From positions 1-64,000 of the forward strand of contig CAKMJV010000006.1 of NCBI GenBank assembly GCA_927417275.1: a stretch of 64,000 nucleotides of DNA, written 5' to 3'. Origin of the DNA: an uncultured Clostridia bacterium (GTDB lineage Bacteria; Bacillota; Clostridia; Peptostreptococcales; Acidaminobacteraceae). How positions within the stretch are numbered: the stretch's first letter is position 1; each line of letters starts with the position of its first letter. The translations under genes and the position numbers were made by a program. This document shows, in pieces, positions 17,199 through 26,953 of the stretch. The notes beneath the pieces are model-generated. The model was not told where the DNA came from. It did no database searches and saw only the letters and a list, made by a program, of their open reading frames with translations.

Positions 17199-17543
17199 TT
17201 ATTGAGAAACTTCCTCTTCGAATTCATCGATGTACAAAGATAGGATATCAGCAAGGCCTGTAAATTCGCAGCCATAGTTATAGCCATCTTCTTTTTCTTC
17301 AAAGCGTGTGATCTTTAATACGCTGTAAAACTGCTTGCCATTTCCCAAATCTATTTTTGCATTAAAATAATAATCTAACGGCAACTCTTCTTGCGCGATA
17401 AAGCCGATACCACCCTTAGAGATGTCCAAAACATGAATCGGAACTTCGCGTTGTCCCTTAATTACGCGTTCTTGATTATACACTTCATCGATGGTGATCA
17501 CCGCATTAAAATTCACTCTATTTGCACGTCTACGTTCACGCAT
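17199..17543 (-). CDS. PilZ-domain protein (c-di-GMP effector)
   Basis: A single PilZ domain of 114 residues that should bind cyclic di-GMP. The N-terminal RERRRANR holds the RxxxR motif and DISKGGIGF the D/NxSxxG motif; both are needed for ligand binding and are intact. The frame is open to 17561, but the ATG at 17543 has AGGAGG at 7 nt whereas the earlier ATG has none. It is probably monocistronic. An HD-GYP protein at 59-60.8 kb and CheV at 24.6 kb suggest the same cell uses c-di-GMP and chemotaxis signalling. Confidence 0.9.
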   Translation of the reverse strand: MRERRRANRVNFNAVITIDEVYNQERVIKGQREVPIHVLDISKGGIGFIAQEELPLDYYFNAKIDLGNGKQFYSVLKITRFEEKEDGYNYGCEFTGLADILSLYIDEFEEEVSQ

Positions 17544-17612
17544 AATGCATCCTCCTATCATAAAGACAAGTCATTTGAATCCATATATTTTCTCTAACTC
17601 CATTATACATGA

Positions 17613-19262
17613 TTATTTGCCATTTGCGCTTTCAATTTCCATAAAATCGTAAAAATTATCATACAATCTACGTTTTTCATAGCGTCCACTGGTATCTGTG
17701 ATAACGATAAAGTCGTTGTTCACATCCAATATAAAACACTTCTTACCATTATTTGCAAAGGCTTTTGCATAACTCACACCAGGAATTTCAACAGGTTCAA
17801 AGATGGGTTTAGCACCAGGTCCGTTAAAATTGCCCCAAACGTAAATTTTACCCGTCTTTAAAATTCCCAAAGTTAAGGATTCGCGCACCCTTAACGTCTC
17901 AACATCTTTAATTCTTAAGACTTCTGTAGGAAAATAAATCTCCGCTTTGCCCTTACTGCCCAACTGGCCATACGCATTATTCCCTGCACCAAAGACTTTG
18001 CCCGTATCTGTAATCACCAAGGAAAAACGGTCACCCGCATGGATACTCTTCACATTTGTATATAAAGTTACCACGGGTTCTAGTACGCTGCCTTTATACC
18101 CTACAGCCAGTTGACCACTGGAGTTATCTCCCCAAGCCATTACCGTGCCGTCATATTTTAATGCAAGGCCGAAATTTGAACCACAAGCGATTTCTTTGAT
18201 TCCTTCAACGCCCACGAGTTTTATCGGTGTGGTAGAGTCTGGTACTTCTTCTTTCATTAATTGATGATCGGTGTTGTCACCCCAAACATACACATTGCCT
18301 TCATAATCCAATGCCGCGGCAAATTTTTTCCCCGCGTCTACTTGCTTGATGTTTTGAAGCCCCCAAACACTAACCAAGGTTTTATGTGAAGTCTTATCAC
18401 CTGTTGCCAACTCACCATTACGATTTGTACCTGCACTGCCCACAGAACCGTCGTAAAACTTAAAGATGTTAAAACCTTCACCACAAGCGATGCTGCTTAC
18501 CGAATCATACATCGAATTGTATTTTAAATCTGTAACGGCGGTCAGTGTGCCGATTCCCAACTGTCCAAAATCATTTTTACCCCTTGATAATACTTTCCCA
18601 TTATTAAAAATCATAAAAAACGAACCATCATATGCCTCTATGGCTTTAAGGCCTATTTCTTCAGTGACTTTAATCTCGCGTTCAAAGGTGTCAGACCAGT
18701 TGTTATTTTTATCTTTTATTTTTAACCGGATGGTATATATACCAGGTTCTTTAAAAGTTGCAAACTTGTTTTCCCATTTACGTTCTAGAATTTCATTATC
18801 TTCCGCTACACATGAATTGGTATCATACGTAATAAAAGTCGTCGTTGTAAATTTATTATCCGGTTTCATAGAGAAATGAGCGATGGGTTTTATGTGGCTA
18901 AGATCATTCACTCGGCGAAGTGTCAAATACGTATAAACGCCATTCACATAAGAGTCACCACCTATTTCATTAATAATTTTTAAAGCCTCTTCTTCTGGCA
19001 AATGTAAAATCGTTAAAAATTTTCCATCTAATGATAGGCCATACCTTTTGTAATTAACGGGGTGTGCTTCGGGCATAAAAGGTTGTAGCTTTTTTAAATC
19101 CTTTGCATACTCGCCATGTTCTTCTTTATAGGCCAGCATTGCTTCTAAAAAAACTTCATAATCTTTATAAGGTTCGATTGGTAGCCCCTCTTTGTCTTTA
19201 TAATAATAAGCCACCGCGCCTACTATAGAGCCAATTGCGATAAAGATCCCCAGAAAATTCAC
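17613..19262 (-). CDS. Membrane-anchored RCC1-repeat protein with PKD-like domain
   Basis: A 549-residue protein. A hydrophobic N-terminus (about 2-20) anchors it or exports it. Residues 30-110 (AMLAYKEEHGEY and following) resemble the C-terminal part of pseudopilins; residues 125-200 look like a PKD/Ig-like domain (GIYTIRLKIKDKNNNW); residues 205-540 form about six RCC1-type beta-propeller blades, seen as GQLGIGT, GELATGD, VYVWGDN, VMAWGDNSSGQL, VFGAGNNAYGQL and IYVWGN. RCC1 propellers mediate protein or polysaccharide binding. The start is GTG with AAAGGGG upstream. It lies 2 nt after the folD stop codon and is probably cotranscribed. Function unknown. Confidence 0.8.
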   Translation of the reverse strand: MNFLGIFIAIGSIVGAVAYYYKDKEGLPIEPYKDYEVFLEAMLAYKEEHGEYAKDLKKLQPFMPEAHPVNYKRYGLSLDGKFLTILHLPEEEALKIINEIGGDSYVNGVYTYLTLRRVNDLSHIKPIAHFSMKPDNKFTTTTFITYDTNSCVAEDNEILERKWENKFATFKEPGIYTIRLKIKDKNNNWSDTFEREIKVTEEIGLKAIEAYDGSFFMIFNNGKVLSRGKNDFGQLGIGTLTAVTDLKYNSMYDSVSSIACGEGFNIFKFYDGSVGSAGTNRNGELATGDKTSHKTLVSVWGLQNIKQVDAGKKFAAALDYEGNVYVWGDNTDHQLMKEEVPDSTTPIKLVGVEGIKEIACGSNFGLALKYDGTVMAWGDNSSGQLAVGYKGSVLEPVVTLYTNVKSIHAGDRFSLVITDTGKVFGAGNNAYGQLGSKGKAEIYFPTEVLRIKDVETLRVRESLTLGILKTGKIYVWGNFNGPGAKPIFEPVEIPGVSYAKAFANNGKKCFILDVNNDFIVITDTSGRYEKRRLYDNFYDFMEIESANGK

Positions 19263-19264
19263 AT

Positions 19265-20089
19265 CTATACCCCTTTAAAATGTTCTATGACATTAAGTAG
19301 TAAAACAGCATTTGTAACAGGACCCACGCCACCAGGAACAGGTGTAATCATCTGCACATAATCTTTCATGCTTTCAAAATCTACATCCCCCACCATTTGA
19401 CCATCCACCTCATTCATCCCTACATCGATGATGATCGCTTTTTCACTGACCATCTCTTTGGTTAAGAACTTCGGAATGCCCACCGCGACGATGATAATAT
19501 CTGCTTTTTTTGTGTGTGCCTCTAACTCAAGTGTCCTTGAATGACAGATGGTTACAGTGGCATTTTGGTGCATCAACATAACTGCTAATGGTTTCCCCAC
19601 GATATTACTTCTACCAACCACCACGATGTATTTGCCATCTAAGTCAACTTCCAACGCTTTAAAAATCGTCATAACAGCAAGTGGCGTACAAGGACGTGTG
19701 GCTTTCTCACCTTTAAATAGCCGCCCTGCATTCAGTGGATGAAATCCATCTAAATCTTTTTCGGGTGCAATGGTCATAATCACGCGCTCTTCACTGATAT
19801 GTTCTGGCAACGGCATTTGCACCAAAATACCGTCAACTTGCCGATCTAAGTTTTTTTCGATAATCGCATTTAACAGTGCTTCTTCTGAGATCGAAGTTTC
19901 AAACCTTATTAGTTCATAACCAAAATCTACACTTCTACAAGTTTTTTCGATCATACGCAGATACGATTCTGCAGAAGGATCTTCTCCTAACATAAAAGCA
20001 ACGACATTTGGTTTTCTCGCACAGTTCGAACAACAATTCTGTGCTTGTGCTTTAATTTTTTTAGCTATTTCTTTGCCATCGATGATCAT
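19265..20089 (-). CDS. folD: Methylenetetrahydrofolate dehydrogenase/cyclohydrolase FolD
   Basis: Bifunctional cytosolic enzyme that converts 5,10-methylene-THF to 10-formyl-THF, supplying one-carbon units. It has 274 residues. Diagnostic parts are the substrate loop ESYLRMIEKTCRS (catalytic Lys in the family position), VDGILVQMPLP, the Rossmann motif VVVGRSNIVGKPLAVML and the C-terminal TPVPGGVGPVT. RBS GAGGAGT precedes the ATG. It is followed almost immediately by the RCC1-repeat gene. Confidence 0.97.
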   Translation of the reverse strand: MIIDGKEIAKKIKAQAQNCCSNCARKPNVVAFMLGEDPSAESYLRMIEKTCRSVDFGYELIRFETSISEEALLNAIIEKNLDRQVDGILVQMPLPEHISEERVIMTIAPEKDLDGFHPLNAGRLFKGEKATRPCTPLAVMTIFKALEVDLDGKYIVVVGRSNIVGKPLAVMLMHQNATVTICHSRTLELEAHTKKADIIIVAVGIPKFLTKEMVSEKAIIIDVGMNEVDGQMVGDVDFESMKDYVQMITPVPGGVGPVTNAVLLLNVIEHFKGV

Positions 20090-20121
20090 TTAAAAGACTC
20101 CTCTCTCAGTGTCTAAACCAT

Positions 20122-20146
20122 AAAAGCCCATATGAGATGGGCTTTT
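20122..20146 (-). terminator. Terminator of the pot operon
   Basis: AAAAGCCCAT/ATGGGCTTTT stem with a 5-nt loop, followed by a T-rich run on the minus strand. Confidence 0.75.
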
Positions 20147-20159
20147 GATGTTTTTATAA

Positions 20160-21197
20160 CTATTTTGCTTTTAACTCCGTCCAAATACGGTCGTACTCGA
20201 CGATAAAATCACCCGGGTCTTGGAATATTTCAAAGTTCTCAAGCAAATTTTTATCTGGGTACGCATAAGTTGTACCGATTAAAGCTGGATCTATAAGTTT
20301 CATGGTTTCTATGTTACACGTAGCATATCCCACATAATCGGCGTTTAAGAATCCGATATCGCCACGGCTTAAGAAATCGATAAACTGATGCGCAGCATCG
20401 ATGTTCTTTGCACCTTTTGGAATAACGATGTTATCAAACCACATGTTAGAGCCTTCTTTAGGCAATGCATATTCAAAATAATCATATTCTTGGATTACGG
20501 CACTCGCTTCACCTGACCAAACCACAGCCATAGATGCTTCTTCACTGATCAACATATCCTTAACGTTATCACCCACATAAGCCAAAACCAGAGGCTTTTG
20601 CTCAATAAGCGCTTGCTTTGCTTCTTCAAGTTCATCTAAGTTTTTAGTATTCATAGAATACCCAAGTTTTTTAAGTGCAACCATAATTGAGTCACGCTGT
20701 GAATCCACCATGGTAAACTGACGTGCATACTGTTCATCCCATAAAACGTCCCAAGAATCTATCGGTCCATCAATTAAGTTTGTATTATAGATGATACCCA
20801 CTGTACCCCAGAAATAAGGCACAGAATATTGATTGTTCGGATCAAAAGAAAGATTTTTAAATTGATCGTCAATATTAGCATAATTCGGAATTTTAGTTAA
20901 GTCAATAGGCTCTAATAAATCTTCTTTAATCATTTTTTCGATCATGTACTCTGAAGGAATAGCGATGTCGTATTGTGTGCCACCTTTATTAATCTTCGTG
21001 TACATTTCTTCGTTGGTTGCATACGTTTCATAATTGATTTTGATGCCCGTTTCTTCTTCAAACTGCTGGAAAATATCTTCATCAATATAATCGCCCCAGT
21101 TATAAACGTTTAAAACGACTTGGTCTGAGTTCGAACAACCCGTAAAAAGTGATGCCATAAGAACCACCAATAATACAACTGCAAATATTTTTTTCAT
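20160..21197 (-). CDS. potD: Spermidine/putrescine-binding lipoprotein PotD
   Basis: Substrate-binding protein of the polyamine ABC importer, 345 residues. A type II signal peptide ends in the lipobox FTGC (Cys21), so it is lipid-anchored outside the membrane. The mature part starts with VLNVYNWGDYIDED, a hallmark of PotD/PotF, and contains YAYPDKNLLENFEIF near the end. It is the last gene of potABCD, 22 nt after potC, and is followed by a terminator. Confidence 0.95.
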   Translation of the reverse strand: MKKIFAVVLLVVLMASLFTGCSNSDQVVLNVYNWGDYIDEDIFQQFEEETGIKINYETYATNEEMYTKINKGGTQYDIAIPSEYMIEKMIKEDLLEPIDLTKIPNYANIDDQFKNLSFDPNNQYSVPYFWGTVGIIYNTNLIDGPIDSWDVLWDEQYARQFTMVDSQRDSIMVALKKLGYSMNTKNLDELEEAKQALIEQKPLVLAYVGDNVKDMLISEEASMAVVWSGEASAVIQEYDYFEYALPKEGSNMWFDNIVIPKGAKNIDAAHQFIDFLSRGDIGFLNADYVGYATCNIETMKLIDPALIGTTYAYPDKNLLENFEIFQDPGDFIVEYDRIWTELKAK

Positions 21198-21219
21198 TTA
21201 TTTCTCCCTTCAAATTCAA

Positions 21220-21993
21220 TTATATCTCTTCAATCTTGGTGCGCTTATTTAAAATGAGCATCAATACCAAGACTGTTAAAAACATCAGTGTCGACAATGC
21301 ATTGATTTCTGGCTTTATGCCTCTTCTTGCCATAGAATATATGGCGATGGATAAATTGCTTACACCATTTCCCGTGGTGAAAAAACTGATGACGAAGTCA
21401 TCGATCGAGAGGGTAAAAGCAATTAAAGCACCCGTTATAATGCCCGGTTTAATTTCTGGAAAAATTACTTTTTTAAACGCATACCAAGGTGTTGCACCTA
21501 AATCAAGGGCTGCCTCAAGCATTTCACCTGGCATTTGTTTCAGTTTTGGTAAAACGGATAACACCACATAGGGAATACAAAATGTAACATGTGCGATGAT
21601 CATGGTCAAAAGCCCTAAGTTCACATTCAGTGCGACAAAAAGCGTCATCAATGAAACGCCCGTTACGATATCTGGATTCAAGATCGGTATAGAGTTGACG
21701 TTTAATATCGCCTTTTGCTTCCATGATTTCATATAAAATAAACCAAAAGCCGCAAATGTACCGATGATCGTCGCCACAACCGATGCGATCAGTGCCACCA
21801 AAACCGTGTAGTAAAGAGACTTCATAATATAATTATTACTAAATAACGATTGATACCAATCCAGTGTAAACCCTTCCCACTTTGCCGTAGATTTAGAATC
21901 GTTAAAAGAAAATACGGCCAATACGGCTATAGGTGCATATAAAAAACCAAATATAAGAAAGGTATAAAATCTTCTAATGAATTTATTTACCAT
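21220..21993 (-). CDS. potC: Polyamine ABC transporter permease PotC
   Basis: Inner membrane permease with about six transmembrane helices, 257 residues. The EAA loop that docks onto PotA is EAALDLGATPWYAFKKVIFP (about 158-177). The order in the operon and the similarity of the N-terminus (FIRRFYTFLIFGFLYAPI) identify it as PotC rather than PotB. It overlaps potB by 7 nt. Confidence 0.94.
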   Translation of the reverse strand: MVNKFIRRFYTFLIFGFLYAPIAVLAVFSFNDSKSTAKWEGFTLDWYQSLFSNNYIMKSLYYTVLVALIASVVATIIGTFAAFGLFYMKSWKQKAILNVNSIPILNPDIVTGVSLMTLFVALNVNLGLLTMIIAHVTFCIPYVVLSVLPKLKQMPGEMLEAALDLGATPWYAFKKVIFPEIKPGIITGALIAFTLSIDDFVISFFTTGNGVSNLSIAIYSMARRGIKPEINALSTLMFLTVLVLMLILNKRTKIEEI

Positions 21994-22823
21994 AGATTAA
22001 CCCCTTTCTCCTCAACGCCACTGCCGCCAAGTTTGTTCATAACCGCCATAGAGACTAAGATGAGCAACATTAATATCATCGCTACTGCCGATCCAAAATG
22101 CCAGTCATTCACCACGAGAAATTGCTGCTCGATGAGGTTACCCACTAACATATACTGACCGCCGTAAAGTAAATTTGAAATGACAAATGTGCTTACAGCT
22201 GGCATAAAGACCATGGAAACACCCGATAAAATGCCCGGTAAAGAAAGTGGTAGAACCACTTTTGTGAATACCGTTTTTTTATTACCCCCGAGGTCTTCTG
22301 CGGCTTCGATTAAACTCTTATCCATCTTCATCAAAACAGTATAAATCGGCAATACCATGAACGGTAGAAAGTTATAGACCATACCTAATAAAACGGCACC
22401 TTCTGAATAGAGAAAGGTCATTTGTGGCAAGCCAAAAAAAGACAAGATGCCATTTAAAACGCCATTTTTTCCCAAAATTGTCATCCACGCATACGTTCTA
22501 AGTAGAAAATTCATCCACATGGGCACTACGAAAAGCATAACTGCAGTGGTGCGATAGCGCGGATCCATCTTTGCTAAAATCATCGCCATGGGATAACCAA
22601 GTACCAGACAGATCAGTGTTGCTTGAACCGCTATTTTTAAAGACCTAAGCAAAACGGTGACATAAATAGGATCAAATGCTCTAACATAGTTTGATACTGT
22701 AAATGTATAAGAACCATCTGACTCTACTGTTACCATACTAAAAAATAAAATCATCAAGATCGGTACGATGATAAACATCGCGATCCAAAAAAGGTAAGGT
22801 CCAGATGCGAGTTTCTTAAGCAT
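21987..22823 (-). CDS. potB: Polyamine ABC transporter permease PotB
   Basis: Membrane permease, 278 residues, about six helices. The EAA loop is EAAEDLGGNKKTVFTKVVLP (about 176-195). It pairs with PotC to form the channel. The start codon directly follows the stop of potA with 1 nt between, and the 3' end overlaps potC, so the whole set is translationally coupled. Confidence 0.94.
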   Translation of the reverse strand: MLKKLASGPYLFWIAMFIIVPILMILFFSMVTVESDGSYTFTVSNYVRAFDPIYVTVLLRSLKIAVQATLICLVLGYPMAMILAKMDPRYRTTAVMLFVVPMWMNFLLRTYAWMTILGKNGVLNGILSFFGLPQMTFLYSEGAVLLGMVYNFLPFMVLPIYTVLMKMDKSLIEAAEDLGGNKKTVFTKVVLPLSLPGILSGVSMVFMPAVSTFVISNLLYGGQYMLVGNLIEQQFLVVNDWHFGSAVAMILMLLILVSMAVMNKLGGSGVEEKGVNLW

Positions 22824-22824
22824 A

Positions 22825-23865
22825 CTAACCCTCCTTTGACATAATGTGTATATCGTCAGGTGTTAACATAAGCCCTACGTGTGTGCCTTCTTGTTCCATA
22901 GTTGTACTGTGAATCATCCATGTTCTATCTGCTTCTTTAACCAGCATTTCATAGTGCACGCCTTTAAACACCACAGACTTAACGATCCCTTTTAACAATC
23001 CCTCTTCAGGCGCTACCAGTTTGATGTCTTCAGGACGTATCACCACTTCGATGGGTGTGTTATCACCAAATCCCTTATCTACACAGGTAAAATCGCGCTC
23101 TGCAAACTGTACCAAGTAATCTCGAATCATAATACCCTCTAAGATATTGCTTTCTCCTATGAAATCTGCCACAAATGCGTTTTCAGGCTCATTATAGATG
23201 TCTGTTGGCGAACCGATTTGCTGAATTTCACCGTGATTCATAATAATGATTTTATCCGACATGGTAAGGGCTTCTTCTTGATCATGTGTCACATAAACAA
23301 AAGTAATCCCCAACTCTCGTTGCATATTCTTGAGTTCAATTTGCATTTCTTTTCTAAGTTTTAAATCCAGTGCACCCAACGGTTCATCTAGAAGGAGTAC
23401 TTTTGGCTCGTTTACCAATGCTCTTGCTATAGCGATTCTCTGTTGTTGTCCACCAGAGAGTGAATGTATGCTTCTTTTTTCAAAGCCACTTAAATTTACA
23501 AGTTCAAGCATTTTTGATACTTTTGATGCAATTTCCTTTTCATTTAACTTGTTTATTCTAAGACCAAATGCGATGTTTTCATAAATATTCATATGAGGAA
23601 ACAAAGCATATTTTTGAAATACCGTATTGATTTGACGCATATATGGGGGGGTATTGGTTATGTCTTTCCCCTCAAAAAACAACTGACCTGTGGTGGGGGT
23701 TTCAAACCCTGCGATCATACGCAGCGTCGTCGTTTTTCCGCAACCACTTGGACCTAATATCGTCAAAAACTGATTCTTCTTAACCCAAAAATCGATGTTT
23801 TTTACCACAGGTACACCGTTATACTCTTTTGTAATATTTAGCCCTTTAACGATTTTGTCACTCAC
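22825..23865 (-). CDS. potA: Polyamine ABC transporter ATPase PotA
   Basis: ATP-binding subunit of about 346 residues. Walker [11 protein letters not shown]-loop, signature [15 protein letters not shown], Walker [13 protein letters not shown] and the H-loop THDQEEAL are intact; a C-terminal TOBE-like domain follows. An upstream TTG at 23877 lies inside the Shine-Dalgarno itself (TTGGAGG), so the GTG at 23865, 5 nt after it, is the start. It lies 15 nt after the XRE-cupin regulator gene and opens the transporter part of the operon. Confidence 0.95.
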   Translation of the reverse strand: MSDKIVKGLNITKEYNGVPVVKNIDFWVKKNQFLTILGPSGCGKTTTLRMIAGFETPTTGQLFFEGKDITNTPPYMRQINTVFQKYALFPHMNIYENIAFGLRINKLNEKEIASKVSKMLELVNLSGFEKRSIHSLSGGQQQRIAIARALVNEPKVLLLDEPLGALDLKLRKEMQIELKNMQRELGITFVYVTHDQEEALTMSDKIIIMNHGEIQQIGSPTDIYNEPENAFVADFIGESNILEGIMIRDYLVQFAERDFTCVDKGFGDNTPIEVVIRPEDIKLVAPEEGLLKGIVKSVVFKGVHYEMLVKEADRTWMIHSTTMEQEGTHVGLMLTPDDIHIMSKEG

Positions 23866-23880
23866 GATTACCTCCAACTG

Positions 23881-24426
23881 CTAAAAATTAGGGGGCGTTC
23901 CGACCAAAAGGATCATCGCTTCACGTTTGCCTTTGTTAACGATTTCATGTCCTTTGTTCGCCTTATAATAGAACGTATCGCCCGCTTTTGCCACATACTT
24001 TTTGCTACCCAACCGAACCACCACAGAACCAGAAAGTACATATCCAAACTCTTCACCTTCATGAGGTTCATGTGCTTCATAAGCACCATTTGGTGCAAGG
24101 GTAAGCATAATCGGCTCCATCATGTTCTTCTGTGCATTTGGAATAATCCATTCTAATTTATAACCTAAATCACCGTCTTCTTTTTCAAAAAAGTCTTCTG
24201 CTTTAAAAACGATTTTTTCTTCGATGGTTTCACTGAAAAACACTTGTAAATTTGTGCCCAAACTCTCTAGAATATCTATTAAACTCGCTATAGATGGCGA
24301 AGTCATATCTCTTTCCAACTGAGAAATAAAGCCTTTTGAGAGCTCACATCTATCTGCTAATTCTTCTTGAGTTAGGTTGTTCTCTAATCTTAATCGTTTA
24401 ATTTTCTCACCTATTTGCACAACCAA
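23881..24426 (-). CDS. XRE-family regulator with cupin domain (PuuR-like)
   Basis: A 181-residue regulator: helix-turn-helix at about 8-62 (NLTQEELADRCELSKGFISQ) and a cupin_2 domain at about 105-180 (EPHEGEEFGYVLSG). This architecture is that of PuuR and related repressors that sense polyamines through the cupin. As first gene of the potABCD operon it probably represses the operon, including itself, when polyamines are abundant. The start is TTG at 24426 with AAGGAG 4-5 nt upstream; an in-frame GTG two codons later is an alternative. A consensus promoter precedes it. Confidence 0.9.
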   Translation of the reverse strand: MVVQIGEKIKRLRLENNLTQEELADRCELSKGFISQLERDMTSPSIASLIDILESLGTNLQVFFSETIEEKIVFKAEDFFEKEDGDLGYKLEWIIPNAQKNMMEPIMLTLAPNGAYEAHEPHEGEEFGYVLSGSVVVRLGSKKYVAKAGDTFYYKANKGHEIVNKGKREAMILLVGTPPNF

Positions 24427-24473
24427 ATCACTCCTTTTTTTAGTTTACTATCATTAAACTTTTCATTCGATTT

Positions 24474-24502
24474 ATTATACTTTATGCGCTATAAATAGTC
24501 AA
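24474..24502 (-). promoter_or_regulatory. Sigma-A promoter of the regulator-potABCD operon
   Basis: On the minus strand TTGACT (24502-24497), 17-nt spacer, TATAAT (24479-24474). Close to consensus; the TTG start follows 47 nt later. The operator of the XRE regulator should lie here but no clear palindrome is obvious. Confidence 0.82.
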
Positions 24503-24511
24503 CACATGAAA

Positions 24512-24546
24512 AACAAAAAAAAACACAACGTTTTATAAACGTTGCG
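24512..24546 (-). terminator. Terminator of the cheV gene
   Basis: CGCAACGT/ACGTTGTG stem on the minus strand followed by nine T residues and TGTTTTT. Confidence 0.88.
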
Positions 24547-24582
24547 TTTTCATGCTTCAATCCTTTTTACTTGCTCATATAA

Positions 24583-25494
24583 TTATTTTCGAATATTTAA
24601 TAATTTATCTATGAGTTTTACCAAATTTTCAATTTCTGGTTTGCTCATTTGCGCATCAGCACCCACCGATTCACCTTTATGCATTAAATCCCCTGTAATC
24701 AAAGATGAGAATATAATTACAGGTAGTTTTTTCAAAATTTTATGTTCTTTAACACGACGCGTCAACGCGTGACCGTCGAGTTGAGGCATCTCTATATCTG
24801 TGATTAACAAATCCAAATCATCTGTAAAACTGTCTCCCTTTTTCTCAGCGAGCATCATCAAATAATCGTAAGCTTGTAATCCATCATCAAAGAACTTTAA
24901 TTTAGTAAAACCCGCAGAAGTTAACGTATCAAGCAATACTTTTCGAATCATCGGCGAATCATCTGCTAAAGCAACCTTGATTTTTGAGCGGTCTTTCACT
25001 TCGATGTCTTTGATCCGATCCATGTTGATGCCTGTGTTTGGGTTAATGTCCATAACGATTTTCTCAAAATCCAACAACATGATAATTTGATCATTTAAGT
25101 TAATGTTGCCAATAATGAGCGAATTTGAAGTTAAATCGTCCGGTTTCATAATGAGATTCCATCCAATTCTATGGATACCCAAAACCGCTTCTATAGCAAA
25201 GCCCACTTTAATCTTATTAAACTCACAAACCAAAGTCATGCTCGTTTTAACTTTTTCATTTTTCGTGTTCTCTAGCACATAGAGTAAATCCACGATGGAT
25301 ATCATTTCACCACGAATAAGTGAGATGCCAGAAACGGCAGGGTGTGCATTAGGAATTTTTGCGATATTTTCTATTTGTAGTAATTCTTTAACTTTAACAA
25401 CATTAATTGCATAATGGACACCAGCAACTGTGAAATGTAAGATTTCAACTTCACCTGTACCACTCTCTAGCAAAATACCTTGTTTATTATACAT
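24583..25494 (-). CDS. cheV: Chemotaxis protein CheV (CheW domain plus receiver)
   Basis: Cytosolic chemotaxis adaptor of about 303 residues. The CheW-like domain covers about 10-150 (EILHFTVAGVHYAINV, VSGISLIRGEMISIVDL), followed by a response-regulator receiver at about 175-300 with the acidic pair ADDSP, the phosphorylated Asp in LLITDIEMPQLDG, a conserved Ser in IIFSSL and Lys in SKPE. It links receptors to CheA and adapts through phosphorylation. The start is uncertain: an ATG at 25512 lacks a ribosome site, the one at 25494 has GGAGG 11 nt upstream. It is transcribed alone and is evidence that the organism is motile. Confidence 0.92.
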   Translation of the reverse strand: MYNKQGILLESGTGEVEILHFTVAGVHYAINVVKVKELLQIENIAKIPNAHPAVSGISLIRGEMISIVDLLYVLENTKNEKVKTSMTLVCEFNKIKVGFAIEAVLGIHRIGWNLIMKPDDLTSNSLIIGNINLNDQIIMLLDFEKIVMDINPNTGINMDRIKDIEVKDRSKIKVALADDSPMIRKVLLDTLTSAGFTKLKFFDDGLQAYDYLMMLAEKKGDSFTDDLDLLITDIEMPQLDGHALTRRVKEHKILKKLPVIIFSSLITGDLMHKGESVGADAQMSKPEIENLVKLIDKLLNIRK

Positions 25495-25606
25495 AACTCC
25501 AACATCCTCCATCTCATTTATTATAAAACATGCTCACTGTGTTTCTATTATACCCTTTTTTTAACTTTATTTCTATAAGCATTATACCCAACCGATTTAA
25601 TCCATA

Positions 25607-25645
25607 ACAAAAAGCATCTCAAAAAGGATGCTTTTTGAGATGCTT
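25607..25645 (-). terminator. Terminator of the kbl gene
   Basis: A 15-bp stem (AAGCATCTCAAAAAG/CTTTTTGAGATGCTT) with TTTTTGTTATGG following on the minus strand. Confidence 0.85.
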
Positions 25646-25676
25646 AAATAAACTAAAATAAATCTTTTAATGCCTT

Positions 25677-26864
25677 TTAAATCAGTGCCATTTCTTTGCC
25701 AACGGCTTCAAATACTTTTACCGCTCTAGAAAGTTGTTCTTCTGTGTGTGCAGCCGTTACCATACATCTTACACGCCCAGTGCCTTTTTGAACGGTAGGG
25801 AAGATAATCGGAGAAACAAACACACCTAGTTCAAGCATTCTCTTAGAAAACGCCACTGTTTTCGCCTCATCGCCTATAATTACAGGTGTAATCGGCGTTT
25901 CACTCGCGCCAGTGTTAAAACCCAATTTTCCGAGTTCCGCTTTAAAAAACCGTGAGTTGCTCCATAATCGCTCTGTGTATTCTGTGGTTTCAGTGAGAAT
26001 CGCCACCGCTTCACTAATAGCACCTACAGCAGCTGGTGGCAGCGACGTACTAAACAAAAGGGGTCTGCCTCTGTGAAGCAACCATTCCTTCATTACTTTA
26101 CTACCAGCAACATACCCACCGATTACGCCGATCGCCTTTGAAAGTGTTCCGATGGTAAAATCGATTCGACCGTGAAGTTTAAAGTGATCCACTGTACCAC
26201 GGCCACTCTCTCCGAGGACACCAGAACCATGAGCATCATCTACATACGTCATGCAGTTATACTTTTCAGCAAGTGCGACGATTTCAGGCAATTTAGCGAG
26301 ATCGCCATCCATACTAAACACGCCATCTGTTATAATTAAACAATTTTCAAAGTTGCTTCTTTTCTCCATCAATACGCGTTCCAAGTCCGCCATGTCACTG
26401 TGTTTGTATACCGCTTTATCCGCACGCGATAATCGCACACCATCTATTATACTTGCGTGATTGAGTTCATCTGAAATAATTAAATCGCCTTTATTTGTAA
26501 TGGCTTGAATAGCGCCTGCATTACAGTTAAATCCCGATTGAAAAACCATAACCGCATCTTCTCTTTTAAATGCAGCCAGTTCAACTTCAAGTTTTTCATG
26601 GATGTCCATGTTGCCGATGATGGTACGTACCGCACCAGAACCCACACCATATTTTTCGATTGCCTCAATAGCAGCCTTCTTTAACCTCGGATGATTTGCA
26701 AACCCTAAATAGTTATTTGAAGATAGGTTGATCACTGATTTTCCGTTTAAAATGACTTCGGGTTCATTTGCGCCTTCTAGTATAGGTAACACCCTATAAA
26801 CGCCTTGATCCTTTAATTCTTGCACCTGATCTTTTAAGTAATTTAATTCATGTACATTTGACAT
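25677..26864 (-). CDS. kbl: Glycine C-acetyltransferase (2-amino-3-ketobutyrate CoA ligase)
   Basis: PLP-dependent enzyme of 395 residues in the alpha-oxoamine synthase family; KBL joins glycine and acetyl-CoA to 2-amino-3-oxobutyrate or, in reverse, completes threonine breakdown. The PLP lysine is K243 in [10 protein letters not shown]; the cofactor motif [10 protein letters not shown] and [12 protein letters not shown] are typical. It could also be a BioF-like enzyme (8-amino-7-oxononanoate synthase), but the sequence of the N-terminus and the absence of other bio genes favour KBL. No threonine dehydrogenase gene is adjacent. It has its own promoter and terminator. Confidence 0.87.
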   Translation of the reverse strand: MSNVHELNYLKDQVQELKDQGVYRVLPILEGANEPEVILNGKSVINLSSNNYLGFANHPRLKKAAIEAIEKYGVGSGAVRTIIGNMDIHEKLEVELAAFKREDAVMVFQSGFNCNAGAIQAITNKGDLIISDELNHASIIDGVRLSRADKAVYKHSDMADLERVLMEKRSNFENCLIITDGVFSMDGDLAKLPEIVALAEKYNCMTYVDDAHGSGVLGESGRGTVDHFKLHGRIDFTIGTLSKAIGVIGGYVAGSKVMKEWLLHRGRPLLFSTSLPPAAVGAISEAVAILTETTEYTERLWSNSRFFKAELGKLGFNTGASETPITPVIIGDEAKTVAFSKRMLELGVFVSPIIFPTVQKGTGRVRCMVTAAHTEEQLSRAVKVFEAVGKEMALI

Positions 26865-26909
26865 TTTAACCCTCCATTCTTATATTAAATAAGATTTCAC
26901 TCTACTTTC

Positions 26910-26937
26910 AGTATATCATTAAACACCTGTATTTCAA
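26910..26937 (-). promoter_or_regulatory. Promoter of the kbl gene
   Basis: On the minus strand TTGAAA (26937-26932), 16-nt spacer, TATACT (26915-26910), 46 nt before the ATG. Confidence 0.6.
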
Positions 26938-26953
26938 CATTATGAATAATTCT

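Noticed and set aside
19160..19200. tRNA-like string GGTTCGATTGG
   Set aside because: No acceptor, D or anticodon stems can be formed around it, and it lies inside the RCC1-repeat gene.
25677..26864. BioF (8-amino-7-oxononanoate synthase) as alternative to KBL
   Set aside because: No biotin genes are near and the N-terminal sequence fits KBL better, although the two families are similar and a profile comparison would decide.
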